From Rikenellaceae bacterium (GTDB taxonomy: Bacteria > Bacteroidota > Bacteroidia > Bacteroidales > Rikenellaceae): DNA of 39,898 bases. Position numbers and translations under genes: made by a program. The notes under the pieces were generated by a model. The model worked only from the letters and a program-made list of their open reading frames with translations, did not search any database and was not told the DNA's origin. Of the stretch, positions 1-6,660 are shown one piece after another. How positions within the stretch are numbered: position 1 is the first letter of the stretch; every line of letters begins with the position of its first letter. Location: NCBI GenBank assembly GCA_017415005.1, contig JAFQJK010000116.1:1-39898 (forward strand), read 5' to 3'.

Positions 1-2
1 AA

Positions 3-338
3 CCTAAACAATATGATCCCAACGATGGACTGATGCACGATTTTGAGGCCGATCCAATAAGCGACCAGAAACGGATGGATACTTTAGGTTTACTGGTGGA
101 ACGCCTACAACAAGAGGTAAAAGTGCTGAAACAGGAGGTCGCCAGCAGGGATGCTATAATAGAAGCCAAAAACGAGGTAATTACGACACAGAAAGAGGCT
201 ATATCCATTGCTACAAATCAATTAAGCGCAGCTACGGCAGCAATGGAGAATGTAGCTGTATATCTAAATAAAGGGTCAAAAAAGCCCTCGATACCCCCGG
301 CTGCACCCAGTGCCTCAGATGTCGATGCGTCTGGTTAA
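3..338 (+). CDS. C-terminal part of a coiled-coil protein, possibly an HTH regulator (truncated by the left edge)
   Basis: The reading frame is open from base 3, so the ATG at 33 is probably internal and the gene begins outside the window. About 111 codons are visible. They contain a heptad-rich coiled coil (roughly LVERLQQEVKVLKQEV and on through the Glu/Lys/Ala-rich stretch), then a Pro/Ala/Ser-rich disordered tail. No catalytic motif or membrane segment is present. In Bacteroidetes this architecture is common at the C-terminus of small XRE-type regulators, whose helix-turn-helix lies N-terminal. That domain is not visible here, so the assignment is inference. Base composition is clearly more AT-rich than the rest of the window, which would fit an acquired gene or the edge of a mobile element. 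A hairpin terminator follows at 384. Confidence 0.5.
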   Translation, partial: PKQYDPNDGLMHDFEADPISDQKRMDTLGLLVERLQQEVKVLKQEVASRDAIIEAKNEVITTQKEAISIATNQLSAATAAMENVAVYLNKGSKKPSIPPAAPSASDVDASG

Positions 339-383
339 AAAGAGTGGCCCGGCCATCTTGATGGGGCGGTATAGACACAGAAA

Positions 384-417
384 CGGCGACCTCCATACTT
401 GGGGATCGCCGCTTTTC
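384..417 (+). terminator. Probable Rho-independent terminator after the left-edge gene
   Basis: CGGCGA (384-389) pairs with TCGCCG (406-411). After one mismatch the stem continues with four more pairs including a GU, and closes a six-base loop. CTTTTC follows. It lies 46 nt after the stop codon of the truncated gene. The U-tract is short, so efficiency is uncertain. Confidence 0.5.
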
Positions 418-758
418 ATGCCATCGGTCATGGCCTGGCTTCAAATTCCTTTTAAAAATCTTTGAAATGACTTTTAAACACCTGTGGAGCCGTTTTTGAA
501 AGTTTTTTGAAAATTCGCGACCGATTTTTACCGCGCTTTGGAAGTTTTCGGAAGAAATCCGGTAGTTTTCGCATTTTCTCACCGCGCCCGATTTTGGCTG
601 CGCATCTCTTTAACTCTTTGTTATTCTTGCTGTTTACCTCTTATCTGTACCCTTTCTCTGTATTCTCATTTTTCCTGTTACTCCATAAGTACCGCGTTTT
701 ATATGGGAGAAGGTCGCGGACCGGACGGACCGGACGCCCCGGAACAAGGCACAAAAAA
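418..758. other. AT-rich spacer without a supported gene
   Basis: No convincing coding region is present. Short frames on both strands have no recognisable domain and an unnatural composition. The stretch is rich in T runs and in TTTTGAAA-like words and is far more AT-rich than the rest of the window. It separates the left-edge gene from the converging SRP RNA. It may be decayed or recently acquired DNA. Confidence 0.5.
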
Positions 759-857
759 GGGGTAAGCTACTTACATCGCACCGCTACAACCGCCTGCCCT
801 TGCTGCCTTCCGGCCCTGGGGGAGTTGAGCGGGAGCTGGTCGTGTAAGACTTACCCC
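759..857 (-). ncRNA. ffs: Small signal recognition particle RNA (4.5S-type)
   Basis: RNA core of the signal recognition particle, which binds Ffh and targets nascent membrane proteins to the translocon. On the minus strand the apical signature GGGCCGGAAGGCAGC (complement of 802-816) contains the GGAA tetraloop and the conserved internal-loop bases bound by the Ffh M domain. The ends GGGGTAAG and CTTACCCC (850-857 and 759-766) form the closing helix and give a 99-nt RNA, the usual size for the bacterial short form without an Alu domain. Six T residues (758-753 on the minus strand) follow the closing helix directly and would end transcription. A Bacteroidetes -7 box lies just upstream at 861-868. 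The gene is divergent from mltG. Confidence 0.93.
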
Positions 858-860
858 GCA

Positions 861-868
861 CAAAAGTA
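861..868 (-). promoter_or_regulatory. -7 box of the SRP RNA promoter
   Basis: On the minus strand the sequence reads TACTTTTG, a full match to the Bacteroidetes -7 consensus TAnnTTTG, ending 3-4 nt before the deduced 5' end of the SRP RNA. No good TTTG -33 element stands 19-20 nt further upstream, so only the -7 box is well supported. Confidence 0.6.
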
Positions 869-921
869 AGCAAATTTGCCGAATTTACACCTCCGCATTT
901 TTATTTTTTTTCGGAACACCT

Positions 922-929
922 TATCTTCG
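922..929 (+). promoter_or_regulatory. Possible -7 box for mltG
   Basis: TATCTTCG matches seven of the eight positions of TAnnTTTG and would start transcription about 15 nt before the mltG ATG. At the -33 position there is only a T-rich run (898-901). The site is divergent from the SRP RNA promoter about 55 nt away. Confidence 0.3.
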
Positions 930-951
930 AACCGCACCAACACAGCAAACC

Positions 952-1977
952 ATGCTACGCAAAAAACGGAAAACGCTCACAATCATCCTGCTGGCCGCCG
1001 TCCTGGGTATCGGCGTCTGGGGTGGGCTCACGGTCTACAACTACAAGATCCGCAAAGCCGTCGTCCAGGACGGCGGGCTATACATACCCACCGGAGGCAC
1101 ATTCGACGGGATGATCGACTCGCTCATGGCCCGCGGCCTGATCAGCAATGAGGGACGCCTGCGCCGCTTCGCCGCGATCCGCGATCTGCACGACGTACGC
1201 CCGGGATACTACCGGCTCGAAAAAGGCATGGGATACGGCGAGCTGATCAACCGGCTGCTCAGCGGCGCCCAGACCCCGGTGCGTGTCACGTTCAACAACG
1301 TCCGCACGGTCGATCGCCTGGCCGGCTCCGTCGCACGGTATCTGGAAGCCGACTCGGCCTCCTTCGCCGCTGCGCTGACCGGCGACTCGCTGGTACGGGC
1401 GCTCGGGTTCACACCGCAAACGTTCATCGCGATGTTCATTCCCAACACCTACGAACTCTACTGGACCACAACGCCCGAAGCCTTCGCCGGGCGCATGCGC
1501 AAAGAGTATGACCGTTTCTGGAACAAGCACCGCGAAGAGCGGCGAGAGGAGCTCGGCCTCACGCGTACGGAGGTCATGACGCTCGCCTCGATCGTCTACG
1601 AGGAGACCAAGAAGAACGACGAGATGGCCCGGGTGGCCGGCGTCTACATCAACCGTCTCCGCCAGGGAATGCCGTTACAGGCCGACCCGACGGTCAAGTT
1701 CGCCGTAGGCGATGTGACGCTCAGGCGGATTCTCCACAAGCACCTCGAGGTCAACTCGCCATACAACACATACAAGTACGCCGGACTGCCTCCGGGACCG
1801 ATCTGCATGCCCTCGATCCGGGCCATCGATGCGGTACTGAGCCCCGAAGCGCACGACTACCTGTACTTCTGCGCCCGCGACGACTTCTCGGGCTACCACA
1901 ACTTCGCACGCACGCTCGCCGAGCACAACCGCAACGCGCAGGCATACGCCCGTGCGCTCGACAGCCTCAGGCAATAG
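952..1977 (+). CDS. mltG: Endolytic murein transglycosylase MltG
   Basis: Inner-membrane lytic transglycosylase that cleaves nascent glycan strands in the periplasm, thought to set glycan length by releasing new chains. The 341 residues match the family length. A basic N-terminus and one membrane segment (about residues 9-28) anchor it, and the YceG/MltG domain fills the rest. The catalytic motif LASIVYEET (211-219) carries Glu218, which by alignment from memory is the E. coli MltG catalytic Glu218. The family hallmark LQADPTVKF (242-250) and the YNTY..GLPPGPI segment are intact. The residue two before the catalytic Glu is Tyr instead of the usual Glu. The ATG at 952 puts the basic residues directly before the membrane helix. 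The gene is monocistronic here and divergent from the SRP RNA. Confidence 0.95.
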   Translation: MLRKKRKTLTIILLAAVLGIGVWGGLTVYNYKIRKAVVQDGGLYIPTGGTFDGMIDSLMARGLISNEGRLRRFAAIRDLHDVRPGYYRLEKGMGYGELINRLLSGAQTPVRVTFNNVRTVDRLAGSVARYLEADSASFAAALTGDSLVRALGFTPQTFIAMFIPNTYELYWTTTPEAFAGRMRKEYDRFWNKHREERREELGLTRTEVMTLASIVYEETKKNDEMARVAGVYINRLRQGMPLQADPTVKFAVGDVTLRRILHKHLEVNSPYNTYKYAGLPPGPICMPSIRAIDAVLSPEAHDYLYFCARDDFSGYHNFARTLAEHNRNAQAYARALDSLRQ

Positions 1978-2445
1978 GCCCGCGGACGACGGCCCCTGCG
2001 CGGTCTCTGCGAAAGGCCCCGACCGGGCATCCTGCGGAATGGCGCGGCGCGGAAAGCGGCCGGAAGTCGGGGCGAAAGCCTCAGGGAGGCCCGGAAGCGT
2101 AAAAGTCTGCCGGGAGGCGGAGGGCCTGAGCCGGTAAAACGCCGCCCAAGAGAGAGCCGACTGCGAAAGAGAGCCGACTGCAGACACAATGGAGCGGGGA
2201 AAGACGCGGAAAAGCAGGAGCGAAAGCAAAGGCGGCTTGGACTGAAGGGCCGGTCTCGGGGCGAGGGGCTGCGCAAGGGCGCCCTGAACCGACAGAGGCG
2301 GACAGGCCGCCCGGAGTCGGCCGGACAGAGCGGACCGGCTCTTAAGGCGAGGAGCAGAGCAAGGATGCTCCGGGCCGACGGGCCGGATAAAACGGCATGG
2401 TGCCGGACGGACGGAGCGGGCCGGCAGAGAGCGGCCGGGCAGCCG
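1978..2445. other. Purine-skewed GC-rich spacer between mltG and tatA
   Basis: About 470 bases with no supported gene. Short frames exist on both strands, but they are Arg/Pro/Ala-rich and show no domain. The plus strand is markedly G+A rich. A direct repeat AGAGAGCCGACTGC occurs at 2151-2164 and 2168-2181 (17-nt period). I see no terminator hairpin with a U-tract behind mltG. Confidence 0.5.
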
Positions 2446-2477
2446 TTTGGCAATCCCTGAATACTTTCTTATCTTGT
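2446..2477 (+). promoter_or_regulatory. Probable promoter of tatA
   Basis: TTTG at 2446-2449, then a 20-nt spacer, then TATCTTGT at 2470-2477, close to the Bacteroidetes consensus TTTG-N19/20-TAnnTTTG. The start would fall about 25-30 nt before the tatA ATG at 2510. The match is imperfect at the last two -7 positions. Confidence 0.45.
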
Positions 2478-2509
2478 TGCAAAATTACGACAACCTAAAA
2501 CCAAACGCC

Positions 2510-2716
2510 ATGGGTAAATTTGGAGCTACCGAGCTGATCCTGATCCTCGTGCTGATTATCATCCTGTTCGGCGCCAAGAAGCTCCCCGACCTGATGCGGG
2601 GCGCCGGCCGCGGCATCCGCGAATTCAAGGACGCCATGAACAAGGACTACTCAACCGAAAAAGATACGGACAAGACCTCGAAAAAAGAGGACGACGTAAA
2701 AGACACAAGTAAGTAA
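2510..2716 (+). CDS. tatA: Sec-independent translocase subunit TatA/TatE
   Basis: Pore-forming subunit of the twin-arginine translocation system, which exports folded proteins. The 68-residue protein has a short N-terminus, one membrane helix (about residues 7-21), the hinge LFGAKKLPDL characteristic of TatA, an amphipathic helix (RGAGRGIREFKDAM) and a charged Lys/Asp/Thr tail. The frame is open 63 nt further upstream, but the ATG at 2510 gives the canonical N-terminus with the helix near the start and follows an AT-rich leader with a plausible promoter. tatC lies 234 nt downstream in the same direction. There is no separate tatB in the window, as is usual for Bacteroidetes, where a TatA-like protein may serve both roles. 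Confidence 0.93.
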   Translation: MGKFGATELILILVLIIILFGAKKLPDLMRGAGRGIREFKDAMNKDYSTEKDTDKTSKKEDDVKDTSK

Positions 2717-2950
2717 TCCCGCACGGCGCCGCCACTCCGGCGGCCAGCGCAGGACGTCAAGCCCCGTTGCGGCGGTGGGCGGTCTGGCCGCATCACAGGT
2801 ACTGTCCGCCAGCAGGTCCGTTCCCGCGGGGAGACCGCAGAACCTTACCAAAGGGCGGCGGCGCCGTCCGGGATGCAGCACCGTCCGGCACACGTCCGGC
2901 GCATACCACACACGCCTCTGCCTCCGCAGGGTCCATTCACTTGACAGAGC

Positions 2951-4168
2951 ATGGCTACGCACGATCAGGAGCCAACCCAGGAGATGACCTTCTTCGAACA
3001 CCTCGACGCCCTCCGGCCCCACCTGGTCCGGGGCGGCATTGTCATGCTCGTTTTCCTCATCGCCGCGTTCCTGGCCAAAGGCTTCGTCATCGACACGGTG
3101 CTCTTCGGGCCCCAGTCGGCCGACTTCCCGACCAACCGCCTGCTCGCGCGGCTGGCCGGGCTGACCGGTATCGACGCACTGCGTATCAACCAGCTCGACC
3201 TTAACATGATCAACACGTCGATGGCCGGCCAGTTCAACCTCCACCTGCGCATCTCGCTCATCACGGCCATCGTGCTCGCCACGCCTTATATCCTCTGGGA
3301 GCTCTGGCAATTCATCAAGCCGGCCCTCACGCCCCGCGAGCGGCGCGGCAGCAGCCGTTTCGTCGCCTACGTCTCGCTCTGTTTCTTCACGGGCCTGCTG
3401 TTCGGCTACTACGTGATCGTCCCGCTCTCGGTCAACTTCCTGTCCGGATATACGGCCAGCAGCCAGATCACCAACCTGATCGACGTGAACTCGTACCTGA
3501 GTACGGTCGTCAACGTCTCGATCGCCGCGGCCATCGTGTTCGAGCTGCCGCTACTGATCTACTTCCTCGCGCGCATGGGCATCGTGAAGGCTGCCTTCCT
3601 GCGGCGCTACCGGCGCCACGCGATCGTCGCGCTGGCCATCTTCTCGGCCATCATCACACCGCCCGACGTGTTCAGCCAGATCATGGTCCTCCTCCCGCTC
3701 TACGCCCTCTACGAATACAGCATCTCCCTGGCCGCAGGGGTCGAGCGCAAGGCTGCGCTGCACCGCGAAGCCGAGGAGGCTGCGTTCCGTGCGCTGCCCA
3801 ACCGACAGCCGGATCCCCCCGGCGACGACCCGGACAGCACGCCGCCGGGGGGATCCCGACCGGGCACCGGGCAGGCAGCCCCTACCCCTCCGGACAACGC
3901 AGGCCCGCCTGCGCCACAGGACACGGAAGCGGACGACACACAGAGGCGCACGACCGCGACAGGCAGCACGGCTGAAGACACCGGTCCCGTCGGGCAGCAT
4001 ACAACCGCAAGCAGCGCCGAAGCCGGAGCGGCAGGCAACAGCGCGAACAGGGCTGCGGACGACGCAGTGAGTGCCGGAAACGCCCCTGCGGAAAGCGACA
4101 CGTCCGAAAGCAACGCGGCGGATGACGACTACGACTATCGGAAAGACTACGGCCGGAATGAGAATTAG
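2951..4168 (+). CDS. tatC: Twin-arginine translocase subunit TatC with a long C-terminal tail
   Basis: Polytopic receptor of the Tat system that binds the twin-arginine signal peptide. Residues 11-265 form the TatC fold with six membrane segments. The N-terminal motif FFEHLDALRPHLV, the loop around YILWELWQFIKPALTPRE and the ITPPDVFSQI segment are family signatures. Unusually, about 135 further residues (270-405) follow. They are Pro-, Ala-, Thr-, Asp- and Gly-rich, with no predicted fold, and end in an acidic cluster (DDDYDYRKDY). TatC proteins are normally about 240-280 residues, so this tail is an extension, presumably cytoplasmic because both TatC termini face the cytoplasm. No stop, frameshift or domain motif marks the join. 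Confidence 0.93.
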   Translation: MATHDQEPTQEMTFFEHLDALRPHLVRGGIVMLVFLIAAFLAKGFVIDTVLFGPQSADFPTNRLLARLAGLTGIDALRINQLDLNMINTSMAGQFNLHLRISLITAIVLATPYILWELWQFIKPALTPRERRGSSRFVAYVSLCFFTGLLFGYYVIVPLSVNFLSGYTASSQITNLIDVNSYLSTVVNVSIAAAIVFELPLLIYFLARMGIVKAAFLRRYRRHAIVALAIFSAIITPPDVFSQIMVLLPLYALYEYSISLAAGVERKAALHREAEEAAFRALPNRQPDPPGDDPDSTPPGGSRPGTGQAAPTPPDNAGPPAPQDTEADDTQRRTTATGSTAEDTGPVGQHTTASSAEAGAAGNSANRAADDAVSAGNAPAESDTSESNAADDDYDYRKDYGRNEN

Positions 4169-4380
4169 CGGCCCGGGCTGCAATAGCGGGACCGACGCCC
4201 CCAAGGCAGGGCAAGCGACGCTACGGACAGCGGGACTGCCATGGCCTCAAGCGTAAGCGGCGGACGCATGCGGACAACGCCGCCAACGCCATCACGGACA
4301 GGCAGGTATTCCGGCCACGACCAGCGGAACGGCCATGACGGAATGCAGGCTACGGCTGAAGCGCTCAGCCCTTTCCCCGG

Positions 4381-5187
4381 CTATTTACCTCCTGTTTTAG
4401 ACAGCTCAATGATATCCTGCACGGTCGGATTATGGCAGCTCATACCGCCATCGGCCGTAATGGTCTGCCCCGAAATGTAGCGCGCGTCATCGGACGCAAG
4501 GAACGCGATCGTCCCGGCGATGTCGGCCGCCTCGCCCAGGTAGTGAACGGCGTTCTGACGGAGGAAGATCTCGCGCAGGTTGTCGGGCAGCGCTCCGGTC
4601 GCCGCAGGCGTCATCACCAGCCCCGGCGCCACGGCGTTGCAGCGTACGCCCTGCTTGCCGTATTGCGTGGCAATGTAGCGCGTGAGGCTGATCACGCCCG
4701 CTTTGGTCATGCCATACATCGACCCGCGGAAATCGCCCAGCAGACCGCTCATCGACGCCACGTTGACGATCGCGCCGCCCCCTTTGGCCATCATGGTCGG
4801 AAGCGCCTCCTTCGAAGTGACGATCTGGCTGCGCAGGTTAATGTGGAAGATCGTATCGAAATAGTCGATATCGAGGTTCACGATGTCGAGATCGCGATGA
4901 AGGTCGTTACCGCCCACATTGTTGACCAGCACGTCGATCGTCCCGAAGCGCCGCACCGTCTCGCGCACGATATCGACGGCACTCTGCACGTCACCCCCGT
5001 CAAAAAAGACCGCCTCGGTACGGCATCCGCCGGCATTGAGGCGCGCGGCCTGCTCGCGCGCACGTTCCAGATTATAATCGGCGATCATCACGCTCGCCCC
5101 CTCGGCTGCCATCCGCTCGGCGGTGGCCAGTCCGATGCCGCCGGCACCCCCGGTGACCAGCACGGCTTTGTTATCAAATCTTTTCAT
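4381..5187 (-). CDS. Short-chain dehydrogenase/reductase, resembles 7alpha-hydroxysteroid dehydrogenase
   Basis: Classical SDR oxidoreductase of 268 residues with a Rossmann fold. The cofactor motif TGGAGGIG (12-19) and Asp37 at the end of the second strand suggest NAD(H) preference. NNVGG (89-93) replaces the usual NNAG. The catalytic residues are Ser145, Tyr158 and Lys162 (YGMTK). From memory, the NNVGG motif, the GGGAIVNVAS and RCNAVAPGL segments and the C-terminal ITADGG...HNPT region resemble the Bacteroides fragilis 7alpha-hydroxysteroid dehydrogenase (hdhA), which oxidises the 7-hydroxyl of bile acids. 3-Oxoacyl-ACP reductase or a sugar dehydrogenase remain possible. The gene stands alone, facing the tat genes, with a -7 box about 145 nt upstream. 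Confidence 0.8.
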   Translation of the reverse strand: MKRFDNKAVLVTGGAGGIGLATAERMAAEGASVMIADYNLERAREQAARLNAGGCRTEAVFFDGGDVQSAVDIVRETVRRFGTIDVLVNNVGGNDLHRDLDIVNLDIDYFDTIFHINLRSQIVTSKEALPTMMAKGGGAIVNVASMSGLLGDFRGSMYGMTKAGVISLTRYIATQYGKQGVRCNAVAPGLVMTPAATGALPDNLREIFLRQNAVHYLGEAADIAGTIAFLASDDARYISGQTITADGGMSCHNPTVQDIIELSKTGGK

Positions 5188-5332
5188 CGATCAGAATAGA
5201 GTTTTACCCGGCCAAATACAGGTCAAATCCCTTGCCGTTCTCTGCGCCACGACCTGATATCTCGCCGCGTGCCGGAGAATAACCGCGGTCCGGACCCGGA
5301 CTCCCCGCTATCCGGAGGCCGGGAGAGCGGAC

Positions 5333-5340
5333 CAAAGATA
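5333..5340 (-). promoter_or_regulatory. Possible -7 box for the SDR gene
   Basis: On the minus strand TATCTTTG fully matches TAnnTTTG. No TTG-like -33 element is found 19-20 nt upstream. Transcription would begin about 140 nt before the SDR start codon, leaving a long leader in which I see no recognised riboswitch. Confidence 0.35.
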
Positions 5341-5376
5341 TAAAACCCGCTCCGTCAGCCATCTTTGGCCGTTTTG

Positions 5377-5407
5377 TTGCGTACTTGCCAAAAAAAGTGT
5401 ATTTTTA
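5377..5407 (+). promoter_or_regulatory. Probable promoter of the YciO/Sua5-family gene
   Basis: TTG at 5377-5379, a 20-nt spacer and TATTTTTA at 5400-5407, a good Bacteroidetes-type promoter except for the final -7 base. The predicted leader is about 40 nt. It may drive 5453-6058 and the membrane cluster behind it. Confidence 0.45.
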
Positions 5408-5452
5408 AGGGCTCGTTCGTCCGAGGCCCGGTCCCAACCAGCGCACAAAACC

Positions 5453-6058
5453 ATGATAATCAAGATCTACCCGCAAAACCCCAACGAAACGGCCGTTGAG
5501 CGTGTCGCCGAAGTGCTGCGCCACGACGGGGTGATCGTATACCCCACCGACAGCGTCTACGCGTTCGGCTGCGCGCTGCGAAGCCACAAAGCCGTGGAAC
5601 GCATCCGCGCCATCAAGGGTAAGAAAGCGACCGAAATGGCCATCGTGTGCAGCGACCTGAGCAACATAGCCGACTATGCGCGCGTCGACACGCCGGTCTT
5701 CAAGCTGCTCAAGCGCAACCTGCCGGGCCCGTTCACCTTTGTGCTCAACGCCTCGAAGAAAGTCCCCGACAAGCTCCTCAGCGGCCGCAAGACCATCGGC
5801 GTGCGTATCCCGGACAACGCGATCCCCGTCGAGATCGTGCGCGCGTTCGGCGAGCCGCTGCTCACCACCTCGGTCAAGGACGACGACCAGGTGATCGAGT
5901 ATACCACAGACCCCGAGCTGATCTACGAGCGCTACGGAAAGCTGGTCGATCTGGTCATCGACGGCGGATACGGCAACAACGAGCCCTCCACGGTGGTCGA
6001 CTGCTCGGCAGGCGAGCCCGAGATCATCCGCCAGGGCATCGGTGAGCTCGTCGATTGA
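5453..6058 (+). CDS. YciO/Sua5/YrdC-family protein (L-threonylcarbamoyladenylate synthase-like)
   Basis: Member of the family that makes threonylcarbamoyl-AMP from threonine, bicarbonate and ATP for the t6A modification of tRNA. At 201 residues it is a stand-alone YrdC domain. VYPTDSVYAFG (29-39) matches the conserved PTDT loop and KGKK (55-58) the nucleotide-binding basic patch, but the following sequence ATEMAIVCSDLSNI is of the YciO subtype and differs from the canonical KxR...P pattern of true Sua5. Whether it performs t6A synthesis or an unknown YciO role cannot be decided from sequence. The conserved GVRIP and TTSVK segments are present. The DUF4199 gene starts 38 nt downstream, so cotranscription is likely. 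Confidence 0.85.
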   Translation: MIIKIYPQNPNETAVERVAEVLRHDGVIVYPTDSVYAFGCALRSHKAVERIRAIKGKKATEMAIVCSDLSNIADYARVDTPVFKLLKRNLPGPFTFVLNASKKVPDKLLSGRKTIGVRIPDNAIPVEIVRAFGEPLLTTSVKDDDQVIEYTTDPELIYERYGKLVDLVIDGGYGNNEPSTVVDCSAGEPEIIRQGIGELVD

Positions 6059-6096
6059 CCGGCACACCATTCATCCACCCCAACGAAACACGCAAC

Positions 6097-6660
6097 ATGA
6101 CAAAAAGCATTTACCAATCGACATTCTGGAAAGGAGCGGCCACCGCCGGCTTCAAGCTGGGCGTCGCGATGATCGTCATTGCTGCCATCGACTCCATCGC
6201 GCACCTCCAGCTCGACCATAGCTGGATCGTCACGCTGCTGCGCTTCGCAGCCATCGCCGGCGCAGCCTACTACTTCCCCACGCAGCTGGCACGGCGCTGC
6301 GGAGACGAAGGACTGAGCTACGGCCAGAGCATGTCGTTCATCCTCGCCCTCATGCTATTCGCCGGGGTGATCGACGGACTCAGCCAGTTCTTCTTCCAAA
6401 ATTACATCGCCCCCGAGTATTACCAGCAGGTCATCGACAAAGCGATGGCCGCTTCGGGCATCGACCCCAGCGCATCGGACACGATGGGACAGGCATATGC
6501 CATGACCCAACGGCTGATGCGCAGCCCCATCGTGATGGTGCTCAGCGGTATCTTCAGCATGGTAATCTACGGAGGCTTCATCGGGTTGTTCGCCTCGATC
6601 TTTGTACGCAGGCCGGCAACCCCCTTTACCAATCACAATGAACAACAACAGGAAAACTAA
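6097..6660 (+). CDS. DUF4199 membrane protein
   Basis: Integral membrane protein of 187 residues in the Bacteroidetes DUF4199 family, whose biochemical role is unknown to me. About four hydrophobic segments are visible (near residues 13-30, 45-62, 75-92 and 150-168). The sequence between the third and fourth is a soluble loop rich in Met/Ala/Gln. The ATG at 6097 is preferred. The frame can be extended to a TTG at 6055, but that start overlaps the upstream stop and only adds non-hydrophobic residues. The last 23 nt overlap the start of the glycosyltransferase gene in another frame, which suggests translational coupling. DUF4199 next to a GT2 gene is a pairing I recall from other Bacteroidetes. 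Confidence 0.85.
   Translation: MTKSIYQSTFWKGAATAGFKLGVAMIVIAAIDSIAHLQLDHSWIVTLLRFAAIAGAAYYFPTQLARRCGDEGLSYGQSMSFILALMLFAGVIDGLSQFFFQNYIAPEYYQQVIDKAMAASGIDPSASDTMGQAYAMTQRLMRSPIVMVLSGIFSMVIYGGFIGLFASIFVRRPATPFTNHNEQQQEN

Noticed and set aside
507..869. Plus-strand frames in the left spacer reaching into 759-857
   Set aside because: Phe/Ser/Arg-rich without domain and running through the SRP RNA gene on the opposite strand.
4354..4370. GGCTGA/TCAGCC hairpin behind the SDR gene
   Set aside because: Six-bp stem without a convincing U-tract on the minus strand; could be chance in GC-rich DNA.
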